Assembly (NCBI RefSeq): GCF_026914185.1
Contig: NC_070568.1
Span: 5,166,001-5,230,000, forward strand
Source of the DNA: Puccinia triticina
Lineage: Eukaryota; Basidiomycota; Pucciniomycetes; Pucciniales; Pucciniaceae
Reading direction: 5' to 3'
DNA length: 64,000 bases
In this document: positions 21,434-31,912 of the stretch, one piece after another
Layout of the letters: each line of letters opens with the position of its first letter
Position numbering within the stretch: position 1 is the stretch's first letter
Made by a program: the position numbers and the translations under genes
Notes under the pieces: model-generated
What the model saw: only the letters and a program-made list of their open reading frames with translations
Told to the model about the DNA's origin: nothing
The model's database searches: none

Positions 21434-23716
21434 TAAATAAGAATAAAAACAAAATGATCAGGAGGAGATAAAGAGCAAGGGAGTTAGTGGGAGTGGATTC
21501 TTTCTTGATATCTTCATGTGTGTGAACGGGGCCCACACCAGTTTGTCTGTTGATTGCGTTGCTAGACAGGTTGTTTGTTACATGATGAAGAATTGTAGAA
21601 ATTCAGTGACGAACAGGAGCATAAGGGATGACAGGGGGGGGGAGCCTTGGAAGGCGGGCACCAACCAATCGGCGAGGTCTTCATGGAGGGACAACAACAC
21701 CCGGAGGGGATTAAGGTACAAGTCTTCCTTGAGAGGTGCATTGAGGAATGCACTCTTGATGTCTATTTGATGAAAGGAGAGATTGTTCTTCAGAGCAAAG
21801 ATGATGAGCATTGGGAGAGAGATCATCTTCCCCGTTGGTGCGTAGGTGTCAAATTAATCATGTCCTTCAATCTGTTGGAAGCCTTGGGCGCATAGGCGCG
21901 CTTTGAACTCTAAAGGAACAATGAGATCATCCTTTTTTACCTTGAAGACCCAGGTTCAATTGATTTGCTCCTGATCATCCTCCTTCTTCACAATGATCCA
22001 CACTTCATGATCATTCATGCTTGTGATTTCCTTCACAATTGCCCTCTTCCACAGAGCCGAGTTTGGAGAGTTGATAGCCTGCACATACAAAGTCGGAGTA
22101 TTGTCTTCAGCGTTCTCCGCAAGATATACAAGGATGGCATTTCCCTGCCTGTCAACTGAAAGGATGTTGTCCATGGATATGGCGCTGCTGATATCTCTAG
22201 GAGCTTTTTCAACGGGGCTTTGAGAATTACTGTTGTCTAATGACACCTCCGGTATGGAGCTCCGCTTGGTGCTAGACTGGCGGTAGCGCTGGGAGGGGAA
22301 AAGGTGCTCTGGGAGCTGCTCTCACGGATGGTCTGGATGAGTGGTAGGGATTCGGGTTGATAGCGTTGAGAAAGTGGTTTTGAGATGTTTTGCCGGGGTT
22401 CAGATCCTCGGCCGCGGTTTGGTTAGTTGGGAAAGGATTCTTGATGAGAGGGGGTGGACTCTTGGAAGGGACTCTTGATGATGATTTGGAAAAAGTGATG
22501 GCCTTATTTCTTGGATCAGGATGCCATGCCTCTCCCATCATCCAAGTTTGACGAACTTGGACTCAGGGAGGCGACCTGTCACATACATTTCATCATCTCC
22601 TTGCGCTCCATGCGCGCGCACAACACAACAAACAACAGGGAGAAAAGAAAATAAAACAAAAACACAAGACAAAAAGGAGAAACCAAAGAGATGAGGCAGA
22701 CACATAGACAAAACAATTAACCACCAATGGAAAGAGAAGAAAGGGGAAGAAGAATCAAAACCACAGAGAAAACAAGAGACAAACCCACAGCACATGCTGT
22801 GTTGGTACCAAGAATTTTAAGGGAGTGGACCAGAGGGGGAAATGAAACTGGGGAAGAGGATGAGGAGGACTGGGAGGAATAAACTGAGAGATTGAGAGAC
22901 TGAGAATCTTGAGATCTTGATGATTGAGAGTTTGAGTTGTGGATTCTTGAATCTTGAAGCTGGAGGTTCTTGATCTTGGAGATGAAACTTTGAGGATCTT
23001 GAGGAATGAGTGAGGATCTTGGGTCTTGAAGCATGAATTATTGAATCTTGAAAATCTTGAAGGGTGAGAATGAATCTGAGACTTGCTGATCTTACTGGCA
23101 GCAGCAGCAAGAATGATTCTGACTAGCGGTCAACCAAATGGGCAACCACACCGGCTCCAATTGAATTCAAGATGCATCTGTTAAGCAAGGATTGGACACC
23201 GTATGCAACAGGTCTTCATGATTAGCAGAGTCTTCCAAGAGATCAAATAGTTCCTCCTTGGATTCAGGTGGTTGATCATTTAATCCCGGCAACACTGCCT
23301 TGTCAAATTTAACATTGCAAACCCAAAAGATTTTCCAAGAGGCCAGTTGGTAGATACCATATGATAAGAAATGATTCTTGTACCCCAACATGATTCCTTG
23401 TTCAGCAGTTGGCAGGAGCTTGAAAGTACATCTCTCCTTTAATGGAATCAAGGAATATGTCAAACAGCCAAATGGTCAAAGAACATCCAAGTTTGCAGAT
23501 TGTCCCGTCCAAACGGTGTATGGAATTGTAAATTTCCTTGTTGATGAGGGACTTAAATTGGAGAGCTGAGTAGCGGTGTTGAAAGCTTCTTCCCAGAAGG
23601 ACCTGGGTAAGCGCGAATGAACTAGCAGACATCTTGCTTTGACAAGGATAATTTGATTTTTTCTCTCAGCCATCCCATTGTTTTGCGGGTTATACGCCGG
23701 AGAAATGTGATGTATT

Positions 23717-24757
23717 CACCAGGAAAAAAAAGTAGTCACTTGATGGCAAGTGAAATGATGCAGCTTTGTTTTAAGCTCCAACACTGCTCCAATGCTGCTC
23801 CTCTCCACCAGCACATCTAGGGCTCACATGACAGGTGTCAGGATCAAAGCACTCTATGTGATCAAACCAGATGATGCTCAGCTTTGGCCCTGGCTCAGCT
23901 GATGCTCAGTTTTTTCCCTGTCCCAGCTGATGCTCAGCCTTGGCCGTAGCTCAGCTGATGCTCAGTTTTTACCCTGTCCCAGCTGATGCTCAGCCTTGGC
24001 CGTAGCTCAGCTAATGCTCAGCCTTGGCCGTAGCTCAGCTGATGCCCAGCCTTGGCCGTAGCTCAGCTGATGCTCAGCCTTGGCAGTAGCTCAGCTGATG
24101 CTCAGCCTTGGCCATAGCTCAGCTGATGCTTAGCCTTGGCTGGAGCTCAGCTGATGCTCAGCCTTGTCCGGAGCTCAGTTGATGCTCAGCCTTGGCCGTA
24201 GCTCAGCTGATGCTCAGCTTTGGCCCTAGCCAAGCTGATTTTCAGCTCTGGTCCTGTCCAAGCTGATTCCCATTTTTTTCCCTGGTCTGGATCAGCTGAT
24301 CCTCAGCAAGCTGAGCATCAGCTGGCTAGCTGGCCCAGGACTGGGTCAAAGCTGAGCATCAGCTGGGACAGGACTAGGAAAAGGCTGAGCAAGGACGGGT
24401 ACAAAGCTTAGTGTCAGCTGCGCCAGGACTAGTACAAAGCTAAGCATCACCTGGGCTAGGACTGGTCAAAAGGCTTTATTCAAATTCTGAGAGTGAGCTG
24501 CATGAAAAAGCTGAGTATTAGCTGAGCAACAAAGCTGAGTATGAGCTGGGTACCAAAGCTGAGTATCAGCTGGACAGAGCTGAGGATCAGTTGGGCTCAT
24601 CAAAACTGAACAGGACCTCCTTGGGAAATTTTGGAAGTTGAAGAGATTGTTGGGAGATTGGGGTAGATAGTGGATAGATATTGGATAGATGGTGGGTAGC
24701 CGGCTGGATCTGGTGTGATGTCACTTGTCATCAACTGACTATTTTATTTTCCTGGTG
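23717..24757. mobile_element. Non-autonomous CACC-end element with minisatellite
   Basis: TIRs start CACCAGGAAAA and stay alignable for about 40 bp (TTGATG(G/A)CAAGTGA). The flanks are ATT (23714-23716, 24758-24760). Three-base duplications with CAC ends suggest a CACTA or Harbinger relative. The interior is mostly a 28-bp minisatellite. It sits inside the Copia-2 integrase. Confidence 0.8.
23870..24240 (+). repeat. 28-bp minisatellite
   Basis: About a dozen units of the type CAGCTGATGCTCAGCCTTGG followed by CCGTAGCT. CAGCTGATGCTCAG is conserved and the rest varies. Inverted variants (CTGAGCATCAGCTG) continue to about 24600, so the array tends to fold on itself. Confidence 0.8.
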
Positions 24758-25122
24758 ATTAGACCATCATTTGTACAGAGGTTTTGAAATGATTGAATGG
24801 CAAACTCCCCCCTCCCCCCCCCGCCATCAGACATAATTGATTTGAGCTTGGCTCCGGTCTGTGACTCTGTGAGAGATCAAAATTCCAGATATTTTTCAAA
24901 GGCTTTGTCCTTGGATTGCAAGAATTTGACTGATTTGAATCCGCTGTATTGATCAACCAGTGTCATAAAGTACAGATTTCCAGCTATCAGGCGTGTTGAG
25001 AAGGGTCCAACCAAATCCAGATATACTATCTCCAAGACCCTTGTGGCTTCCTTGAACTTGCTGTTGAATCAACTGAAACCTGAAGTGTAATTTCAAAAAG
25101 TGGCTGCAGTACCACAGAAAAA

Positions 25123-25360
25123 TCAATGGGGCCGGCTTTCTGCACTCCAAATATTTACCACATGAACTCCAAAAAAGTATGGCCAGTGATTCCCATTGAA
25201 AAAGAGCGGATAAATAGGCTCAGATTCACTGGAATCTTTGGGGCCTAGTCTTAAGGGGAGGAATTTGAGTGTGGTGGAAGTTTGTCTGTAGGGGGGGGCA
25301 GAGTCTCCAAGGTTCAAAGAATGACTTTGTTGATCTGGAGGATTTGCTTGGAGTGCATGC
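25123..25360 (-). pseudogene. Fragment related to the 31255-31827 protein
   Basis: The frame LKFLPLRLGPKDSSESEPIY followed by FNGNHWPYFFGVHV matches the C-terminus of the protein in the TIR element at 31059 (FIPLRLGPNQSPETTLIYLL, DNNHWALAYV). Only this tail is present. The NHW in a hydrophobic strand resembles the histidine block of transposon-borne cysteine proteases, but no catalytic cysteine is visible. Confidence 0.4.
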
Positions 25361-25389
25361 ATGTAATTAAAATAGGTGTGCAATCCAGT

Positions 25390-25680
25390 ATTTATTGGAG
25401 TGTACAGTAGTACACTCCAATCTTGAAACAGATCAAGTTTCAAGATTGGAGTGAACAAAGGTCCACTCCAAATATACATTGGAGTGAGCAAAGGTCCACT
25501 CCAAATATATATTGGAGTGAACAAAGGTCCACTCCAAATATATATTGGAGTGAACTTCTGAACACTTCAATTTATCCCACTTTTGGAGTGAACCTTTGTT
25601 CACTCCAATATTTATTGGAGTAGACACAAGTTCACTCCCTTTTTGGAGTGCATTTAGTAAATATTTGGAGTAGATAAAGA
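25390..25680. repeat. Palindromic GGAGTG/CACTCC array
   Basis: Tandem units of about 35 bp pair TTGGAGTGAACAAAGGTCCA with ACTCCAAATATA, so each unit is close to self-complementary. Around ten GGAGTG or CACTCC boxes are present. Similar boxes recur at 57840-58025. Confidence 0.75.
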
Positions 25681-25981
25681 ATCCCTCCAAATCAATAGCT
25701 AAATCAATGTTGCCCTTGTCAATTTGATATTTCCAAGCAACTCCATATTTCTTATCCTTCTGCCATTCAATACTAAGAAAGAGGCAATCAGTTTTTGGCC
25801 AGTTGGATGGATAATAATCAAGCCACATAAGTGAACTTACATTGCTGAGTGACACCTGATGATGCTATTGAGTTGAATTAGAGTTGAGTTCCATTGTGTA
25901 CAGACATCTTGTTCAATAGTATGTGGTTTATCACACTTCTCTTCTTTGCATATGTGTTGTGACTCTATACGCCATGCATCA

Positions 25982-26052
25982 GATCACTTAGCTCAGCGGT
26001 AGAGCAGGTCTGTACCATGACTGTGACATGGGTTCGACTCCCATAGTCGTCA
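25982..26052 (+). other. tRNA-like sequence (pol III A and B boxes)
   Basis: It has TAGCTCAGCGGTAGAGC (A box, D arm GCTC/GAGC) and GGTTCGACTCC (perfect B box), with a T arm ATGGG/CCCAT. The acceptor stem has one mismatch and the anticodon arm pairs only over four bases with an eight-base loop. I read it as a tRNA pseudogene or the head of a tRNA-derived SINE, not a functional tRNA. Confidence 0.55.
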
Positions 26053-26224
26053 CTATCTTTTCCTGTCTCTTTAGGTTATGAGCCCAGCGCTAGCTCCTAG
26101 CACAAGCTTTAGTCCCCCCGCTAGCCACGGGGGGAGCAGCTGCATACTTAGATGATGGACTGATAGGGTGTCAGACACTGAGACACTAAGTCCATGTGTC
26201 TACAATTGGAAAGTACATGTCTTA

Positions 26225-27040
26225 CACTGCAGGCATCTCGCTGTTGCTGTGGGCCGCAGCGACATCATGACACTGCATATCAGAATTCAGCGTCAGCTGC
26301 AGCGACATGGCCGGCTGATTTGCCTTTGGACAGCCGGCCACCACAGTACATACATAACAACCTCTCAATGACCGGTCCTTGTGCCTGCCATTGAGAGGAT
26401 TACACACTCCTCTTGGTGACCAGCTCATGGACCGGTCATTGGGAGGAGTCCACACTCCTCTTGATGCCAGCACACACCGGCTTCAAGAGGAGTACAGACA
26501 CCTCTCAATGGCCGGCACAACTTCCAATCACCGAGAGGAATACGCACTCCTCTCAATGGCTGGCCCAAGGCACGGTAATCGGGAGGAGTACATACACACT
26601 TCCCTCAATGGACGGCACAGACCGGGCATCGAGGTGCATGTAATCCTCTCAATGCCAGCCTGTGTTGGCATTGAGAGGAGTATGGATTCCTCCTCCCAAT
26701 GACCGGTCCTTGTGCTGGGCATCAAGAGGAGTGTGGACTCCTCCCAATGACCATTTGTTATGCTGGTCATTGAGAGGAGTGTGGACAACTCTCAACGGCC
26801 GGCACAAGGACTCCTCCTGATGGCTGGTCCTTGGGCCAGCCATTGAGAGGAGTGCGTACTCCTCTTGGTGACCGGTTGTTGTGCCGGCCATTGAGAGGTG
26901 TGTTGTGTGTACATACCCCGGTGGCCGGCTGATGGACAGCCGGCCAAGTGTTGCTGCAATACTTGTTGCGCGGGGTTCAAATCCCCACTGAATTTTCAGA
27001 TGTCACTGCGGTCCGCAGCGACATTGAGATGCCTGCAGTG
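26225..27040. mobile_element. CACT-end TIR element with minisatellite core
   Basis: TIRs of about 40 bp start CACTGCAGGCATCTC and contain GGCCGCAGCG-type sequence. The flanks are TTA (26222-26224, 27041-27043). The core is a palindromic minisatellite. A GGGGTTCAAATCCCC B-box-like block lies near the right end. It is non-autonomous and related to 27067-27222. Confidence 0.85.
26371..26920. repeat. Palindromic GGCCATTGAGAGGAGTG minisatellite
   Basis: Units alternate CCGGCCATTGAGAGGAGTG with ACTCCTCTCAATGGCCGG-like complements, about 35-70 bp apart, giving more than ten hairpins. A diverged version is at 56600-57180. Confidence 0.8.
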
Positions 27041-27066
27041 TTATAACCTAATGGTTAAAGACTTCA

Positions 27067-27222
27067 CACTACAGGCATATAGCTGTCGCTGCGGGATGCA
27101 GCGTCACCCTGTCGTTGCAAGCCCGCGTGACTGCGCAAGTAGGCGCAGTCACTGCGGCCGCGACCCCAAATACAACGTCAGGTGACGTTGCGGGCCGCAA
27201 CGACACCTATTTGCCCGTAGTG
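27067..27222. mobile_element. CACT-end MITE, 156 bp
   Basis: Ends CACTACAGGCATATAGCTGT and, inverted, CACTACGGGCAAATAGGTGT are flanked by TCA (27064-27066, 27223-27225). The TIR is clearly the same family as the element at 26225. The interior has TGCGGG/CCGCA hairpins. Confidence 0.85.
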
Positions 27223-27330
27223 TCATTAGTAATTGACTCATGTACATGAAGTCATGAGTTCAATTCCCTGTCTTTACGTTAATATTGTACCTTTTATTTC
27301 TATGTACATTTATTATGAATTAAACCATAG

Positions 27331-28741
27331 TATTTCACACTTTTTAAGTATGCAATTAAACTTATTTCACATTTATTACATATTTGTTCATACAGAGAGA
27401 GATAATCTTATCTCTCTATGTATTTATCCACATTAAGAACAATTTACATACAAACTGAGAGATTACATAAGTATTTATGAAAATCCCTCACCTGAATTCC
27501 GTGGACTACTCACCTCCTTGGAGTTAAGGATCCCTCAGGACCTTGACTCAAAGGAGGGAGCTGACCCCTGTAATATAAAAGGGGGGGGTCTGTCAGCCCT
27601 CTGCTAGTCCAGACAGCACAGAGTGCCAACAAGGAGCCGCAAATGCTGCTCCTCCTCTGGCATGAAGCGCAGGACAGATCCTGTTGCCGTATAGTATGGC
27701 GGATGTTTTACACTCATGAGTTGCGCGCAGTGAATAGCAGAGTACAATTGTTGAGTACTATGCCCGCTTAACAGCAAGCTAGAAGTTGGGAGAAGAAGAG
27801 GTTCAAAGCTTGAAACTCCCCCCTCCCATATAGTACGGGCACTCTCTCAAAGAGAGGGTTTTCCCCCAGAGTTTTTGGTACCAAGCCCGCTTACATTGTT
27901 GAGATATCAACGATTGGGGCCTTTACCTCTTGAACTCCAACCTTTTCACTTCTTTATCTTCCTCCGTCCAGAACCTCCAACCTTCCTACCCTCTCCGCCA
28001 ACCTCAACACTCCCCTCTCCTCGGCCCTTGACCTTACCTCCCTGAAACTAGTAAGTCTCCGACTCGGTAAGCTCAAGAGGCTCACCTTGTTTCCCCTTTT
28101 TCCTTTGTCCGGCGGACGGATCTTCTAGATCCCAGCGAGACCTTTGCTCCGCTAGGCCCCTCTTACCCAAGAGGCGTGGCTCCTCCTCCCGCGTTGACGG
28201 TTGAGTAGAGATAGACGTTTGTCTACAGTTTGTTATTCCGCGCCCCGCCAGCGCTAGTCTAGACGGTACTTAGTATCCGTTCATTCAGGGTGCGGCCACT
28301 TCAGAGACCCACCCTGACAGGGTCTTTCCCCTGGAGAGATTCTTCACCCCAAGATTATTACCATACAAACCCTTGCACCTTACTACAAGTTATAGTGAGT
28401 GGGGTTTCTAAATAATCAACTGACCTTTTCCTCCTTTCACAGCTTTTTTGACCTCTACTTGTGTAATTTCTAGGTACAGGTGATTGTTATCACACCTGTA
28501 ACCTAGAAAATAACCTCTTCTTATCCAAAGCTACGGCGCTTGGCTCGAGTAATCGCCACGTCCCCTTAAACTTGTATGGGAGCTAGCCCCTCCGCTATTC
28601 AGCGTCAAGGTGAGGTTTATTCCCACTGGCTTTTTAAGCTATAGTGCGGCCCAATCTCCGCTAACCGCTGTCTAAGCCGTTGTAGCGTAACTCAAAAACC
28701 CTATAATCAACTCCTTGTCACCAAAGAGACAGGAGCTGACA
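27331..28741 (+). repeat. LTR-like repeat, copy B, interrupted
   Basis: Same family as 11378-12050, ending GAGCTGACA. It is split by a solo LTR at 27591-28319. Removing that and one GGGTC restores alignment with copy A across the promoter-like TATAAAAGGGG region. Confidence 0.75.
27591..28319. mobile_element. Solo LTR with perfect 5-bp duplication
   Basis: It begins TGTCAGCCC and ends CCCTGACA, so the terminal six bases are inverted repeats. It is flanked by GGGTC at 27586-27590 and 28320-28324. It is 729 bp with no coding frame. It is a different family from the LTR-like repeat it interrupts. Confidence 0.9.
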
Positions 28742-30487
28742 ATTGGGGGTCTGGCCGGAAAAATCTTCCCGTGTACCACCAAACTTAAACTCATTTCTGA
28801 GAGTTACATATCTTATTCAGATATCTCTTTGAGTTCCGCTTCTCTACCGCTCAGCTTCCACCCTCAAAACTCTGAGGAAATCTTATAATACTCAATTTCT
28901 CAGTTCACGTTTTCCTCACCAGACCGGACATTTCCTTTTGTTTGATGTAACTTCTGATCTGTGTGCGTTATTGGTAAAACCAACAGGTCAATCCAAAAGA
29001 AAGAAAGAAAAAAAATGTGGTATTTGAAAACACAACCGGTTTGCGAATCTCAGAACTTCTGATTCCTCATTCTAAAAACTTCGCCATAATATACTGAAGT
29101 CTTTCCTACACCTTTCTCTTGCAGAATCCAAAAGCCGTACAAACAAACTCTAAGTTTTGATCAAAATTTGTCAGGATTCGGGTACAACCCCGAATCAGAG
29201 GAAGCGCAAGGCAGCTAAACCTAACCCTACCAGGGACCAAGGTGAGCCGGCGCGACCTCCAGGCGCATGCAATATGCATGCCGCCCTCAGGCAGATGGAA
29301 TGTGCTAAAGCTAATTCCTCCGCTCCAAACCTTCTAGCCACGTCAGCAACCGACAAAGCGCCCAAGCGACCCAAACAAGACAAACAACCTTCAAGGTGAG
29401 TGCGTCTGTTGGGATAGCCCTAGCTAGGATTGTTGTAGCTGACTGAAGCCTCTGTATGCTCGTACAGCTCATCGATATCCGACGCCAGACCAGACCGAAT
29501 CGGTTCAAGCCTCAGCGATAGGATCTCTAGTCCCAACTGTGGAGGTGAGTCCATCGCTGTTAAGCCCTAGCCATAAATGGCTCCAGACTGACCGTTGCTC
29601 ATGCGCACTGCGACAGACAACGGCAGTTCCTCCCTATCAGCTCGTATTGGTGAATCTTGACCTGCAAGATCCCCAAGCCAAAGTAAGAAGAAATCCTTTC
29701 TCTACTGAGTGCGTCTCAAGGAGCGCAATAGCTAATGCAGCTTCCAGTCTTGTTAGCCTACAGAATCCGTGGATTCCTCTTAGCTGCATAGCAGTCCTTG
29801 AATATTTCTTCTTACCCTTTTATCTCTCAGTACCGAGCGGATCTGCTCTTAGGTACGCTTTGTTTTCTCACTTTCATTTCTCTGTCTCCAAGATTGTTGG
29901 ATAGACCGTAACTCATAAGAAATGATACACTCTTAGTTGTGTGAAATCTAACAAAATTTACGACTCAATACTTTAAAATTCAGTCATCTAGTCGTAGTAT
30001 CGATCAGAATTCATTTTCTCTTACTGATCCTACACCATTACCTTGGTGGTGTTTTTGTGCTTTTTCTAGTGTCTGCCGCACCTTCAAACATTACTTACGC
30101 AGGAGCTGTTTGATCCACCACTCCTACCTCTACAGGAGCTCTCCTATCCAATCCAGCTCCCAAGATAGCCAGACAACCAATCAAGAAGGTCCCAACGGCT
30201 GCTTTGGAAAGCTCTTGCACTGTTACCAAGAAACCAAGAACGGTCAAGAAGCCCAAAAGCCCAGAGGTTGTACCACCCAAGTGGGACCAAGAATCCCACA
30301 CGGAGCTCCCCTCTCCGTTTTTAAAGCCAAAGGATTTTCCGACTGGCACCCCTATGTGACCTGGGCACCACCAGATACAGATTGGGATGTCAGCTGGGAT
30401 AACCCGTAAAGTTTTTAGCATTAATAGTAAAAGATACTGCCCAGATTTGGGTACTGTGGGTTGGTATAATCTATTGATAGCTGCCTA
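28742..30487 (+). other. Possible remnants of spliced or gag-like coding sequence
   Basis: Two segments look coding. Segments 29175-29395 and 29468-29544 join through GTGAGT/TACAG sites into a lysine-, proline- and serine-rich frame (TPNQRKRKAAKPNPTRDQ). Segment 30068-30354 reads SAAPSNITYAGAV, a TGA where TGG could have been, then KKPRTVKKPKSPEVVPPKWD. Both are low complexity and resemble decayed gag leaders more than host genes. About 29830-29967 is weakly similar to the 3' end of the solo LTR at 7457. I cannot assign a family. Confidence 0.3.
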
Positions 30488-30671
30488 TGTTATGAGCTGT
30501 AGCGCGGTCTCTGCAGAACAGACTCACATGTACATAGACTACACATGCATGTCACGGACCATACTCAAGGTTCAAGAGGCTGGAGATCCAAGCCTCTTCT
30601 TCATCCTGCAATCTACCATCTTGGATCCAGAACCCCCAGAACCTCAGACTCCATCTTCCTCTCCCAGAACA
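30488..30671 (+). repeat. Putative 5' LTR of Gypsy-2
   Basis: About 90% similar by eye to 48182-48373. TG...CA ends. It lies about 300 bp upstream of the gag ATG. Confidence 0.5.
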
Positions 30672-30779
30672 GACCATAAAATATTGCAGGATCTACTTCC
30701 TGGAGACAAAGATTAAGAACCCAACAGTCCAACAGAAACCAGATTGCTCCGCCTCCAAAACCTTGAAAATTCCAATTCT

Positions 30780-30900
30780 GAAAACTTGAATATCCCAACC
30801 CCACTCTTAGAAACCTTGAATATCCCAACTCCGCTCTTAGAAACCTTGAATATCCCAACTCTGCTCTTAGAAACCTTGAATATCCCAACTCCGCTCTTAC
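30780..30900 (+). repeat. 30-bp tandem repeat in the Gypsy-2 leader
   Basis: Four units of the type CCTTGAATATCCCAACTCCG plus CTCTTAGAAA, nearly identical. They lie between the putative 5' LTR and the gag ATG at 30979. Confidence 0.85.
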
Positions 30901-31254
30901 AGAAACCAGATGGCTCCGCTTCCAAAACCTTGAATATCCCGCTCTGACATCACACCCAACTGCAGTCCCAGCTATACAATGGATGCCTCCGAAGCCACTA
31001 AACTCCAACAACAACTGGCCAACATCACTAAAAAGGCCAACAAAGAGGAGAAAAACTGGGGCCAGCCTAAAGGCACACCAAAAAATTCCCCAGCACACGC
31101 CAAAAAAATGTGGTTCTTTCATGAACACACCAAAATAATTGGTGTATGTCAAAGCTCAAGCCAAGAAGCTGGCGTGTTTTTAAGTCTAAGCCAAAAATAT
31201 GGTGTGCGCAAAAGAAGATGCCAAAATTAATAAAAAATAATGGCGTAGGTATCT

Positions 31255-31827
31255 CTACACGCCATCCTTTGGCTCAACGTATGCCAAAGCCCAGTGATTG
31301 TTGTCCACGTGCAGGAGATAAATCAGAGTTGTTTCTGGAGACTGATTGGGGCCAAGACGTAGTGGAATGAAGGAACTGGGGCTTTTCAATGAAATAAATA
31401 TCACAGGCCGGACGTAGAGATCCGCAAGTATCTGACCATGAGAGAGCTGTGATGCTGGTCCAGGTAAAGATGGTGATTTTGTTGGAGGAGGAGAATCAGA
31501 TTTTGAGCTCGGTGATTTCGTAGGAGGAGGAGAATCAGATTTTGAGCTTGCCAGTGGAGCCAAGGATGAAGCAGGAGCAAGTTGAGTGGAGGGTGATTTG
31601 ACCATTGGGGCTGGTGATTTGACTGTTGGAGCCAAGGCTGAAGCAGTGGTTGGTGGAGCAAAGTGAGCCAGAAGAGTTTGCAAGTTTGCATTTGTTCCCA
31701 AACCTGGAGGGACCGTGACGCCAGCGGATGATGCTTTGTTGGTAGTGGTGGTGGGTGGGTTTGGGGTTGACATTGTGGATGGTGCTGGTTTGTCTTGAGG
31801 GTGTGTGGGTTTGATGGACTTGTACAA
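31255..31827 (-). pseudogene. Protein fragment carried by the TIR element
   Basis: The frame has a proline- and serine-rich N-terminal part with a tandem unit (SSKSDSPPPTKSP, twice). It ends FIPLRLGPNQSPETTLIYLL and DNNHWALAYVEPKDGV. The tail recurs at 25123-25360. An NHW motif in a hydrophobic strand resembles the histidine block of Ulp1/OTU-type cysteine proteases known from some transposons; no partner cysteine is seen, so this is tentative. The frame probably continued into the part displaced by Gypsy-1. Confidence 0.4.
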
Positions 31828-31912
31828 GATCTGTGATCTTCAGCTTGGCGTTTATGTTTGAGTACACCAAAATAGCACGGATTGCCCGGGAGAAGCTCGT
31901 CAGGTTTGGCGT

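Larger units (their letters stand above)
21515..25130 (-). mobile_element. Copia-2 remnant, interrupted
   Basis: Minus-strand fragments in copia order. Integrase core pieces (25100-24850) lead to IN C-terminal sequence at 23673-23167 (LPRSFWEEAFNTATQLSNLS, IPYTVWTGQSANLDVLRPFG). A low-complexity linker with many ATCTTGA repeats follows (22560-23100). RT is at 22246-21560 (ALWKRAIVKEITSMNDHEVW, FHQIDIKSAFLNAPLKEDLY). The integrase is split by the element at 23717-24757. No RT YVDD block or LTR was found, so both ends are lost. Confidence 0.75.

Noticed and set aside
23870..24600. CRISPR-like array (regular repeats)
   Set aside because: Units are contiguous tandem repeats without unique spacers, lie inside a TIR element, and the genome is eukaryotic.
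25982..26052. Functional tRNA gene
   Set aside because: A and B boxes are good, but the anticodon stem does not pair as a 5-bp stem with a 7-base loop and the acceptor stem has a mismatch; called tRNA-like only.
30780..30900. Coding tandem repeat protein (LETLNIPTP units)
   Set aside because: The frame is short, lies in the retroelement leader and is better explained as a 30-bp non-coding tandem repeat.
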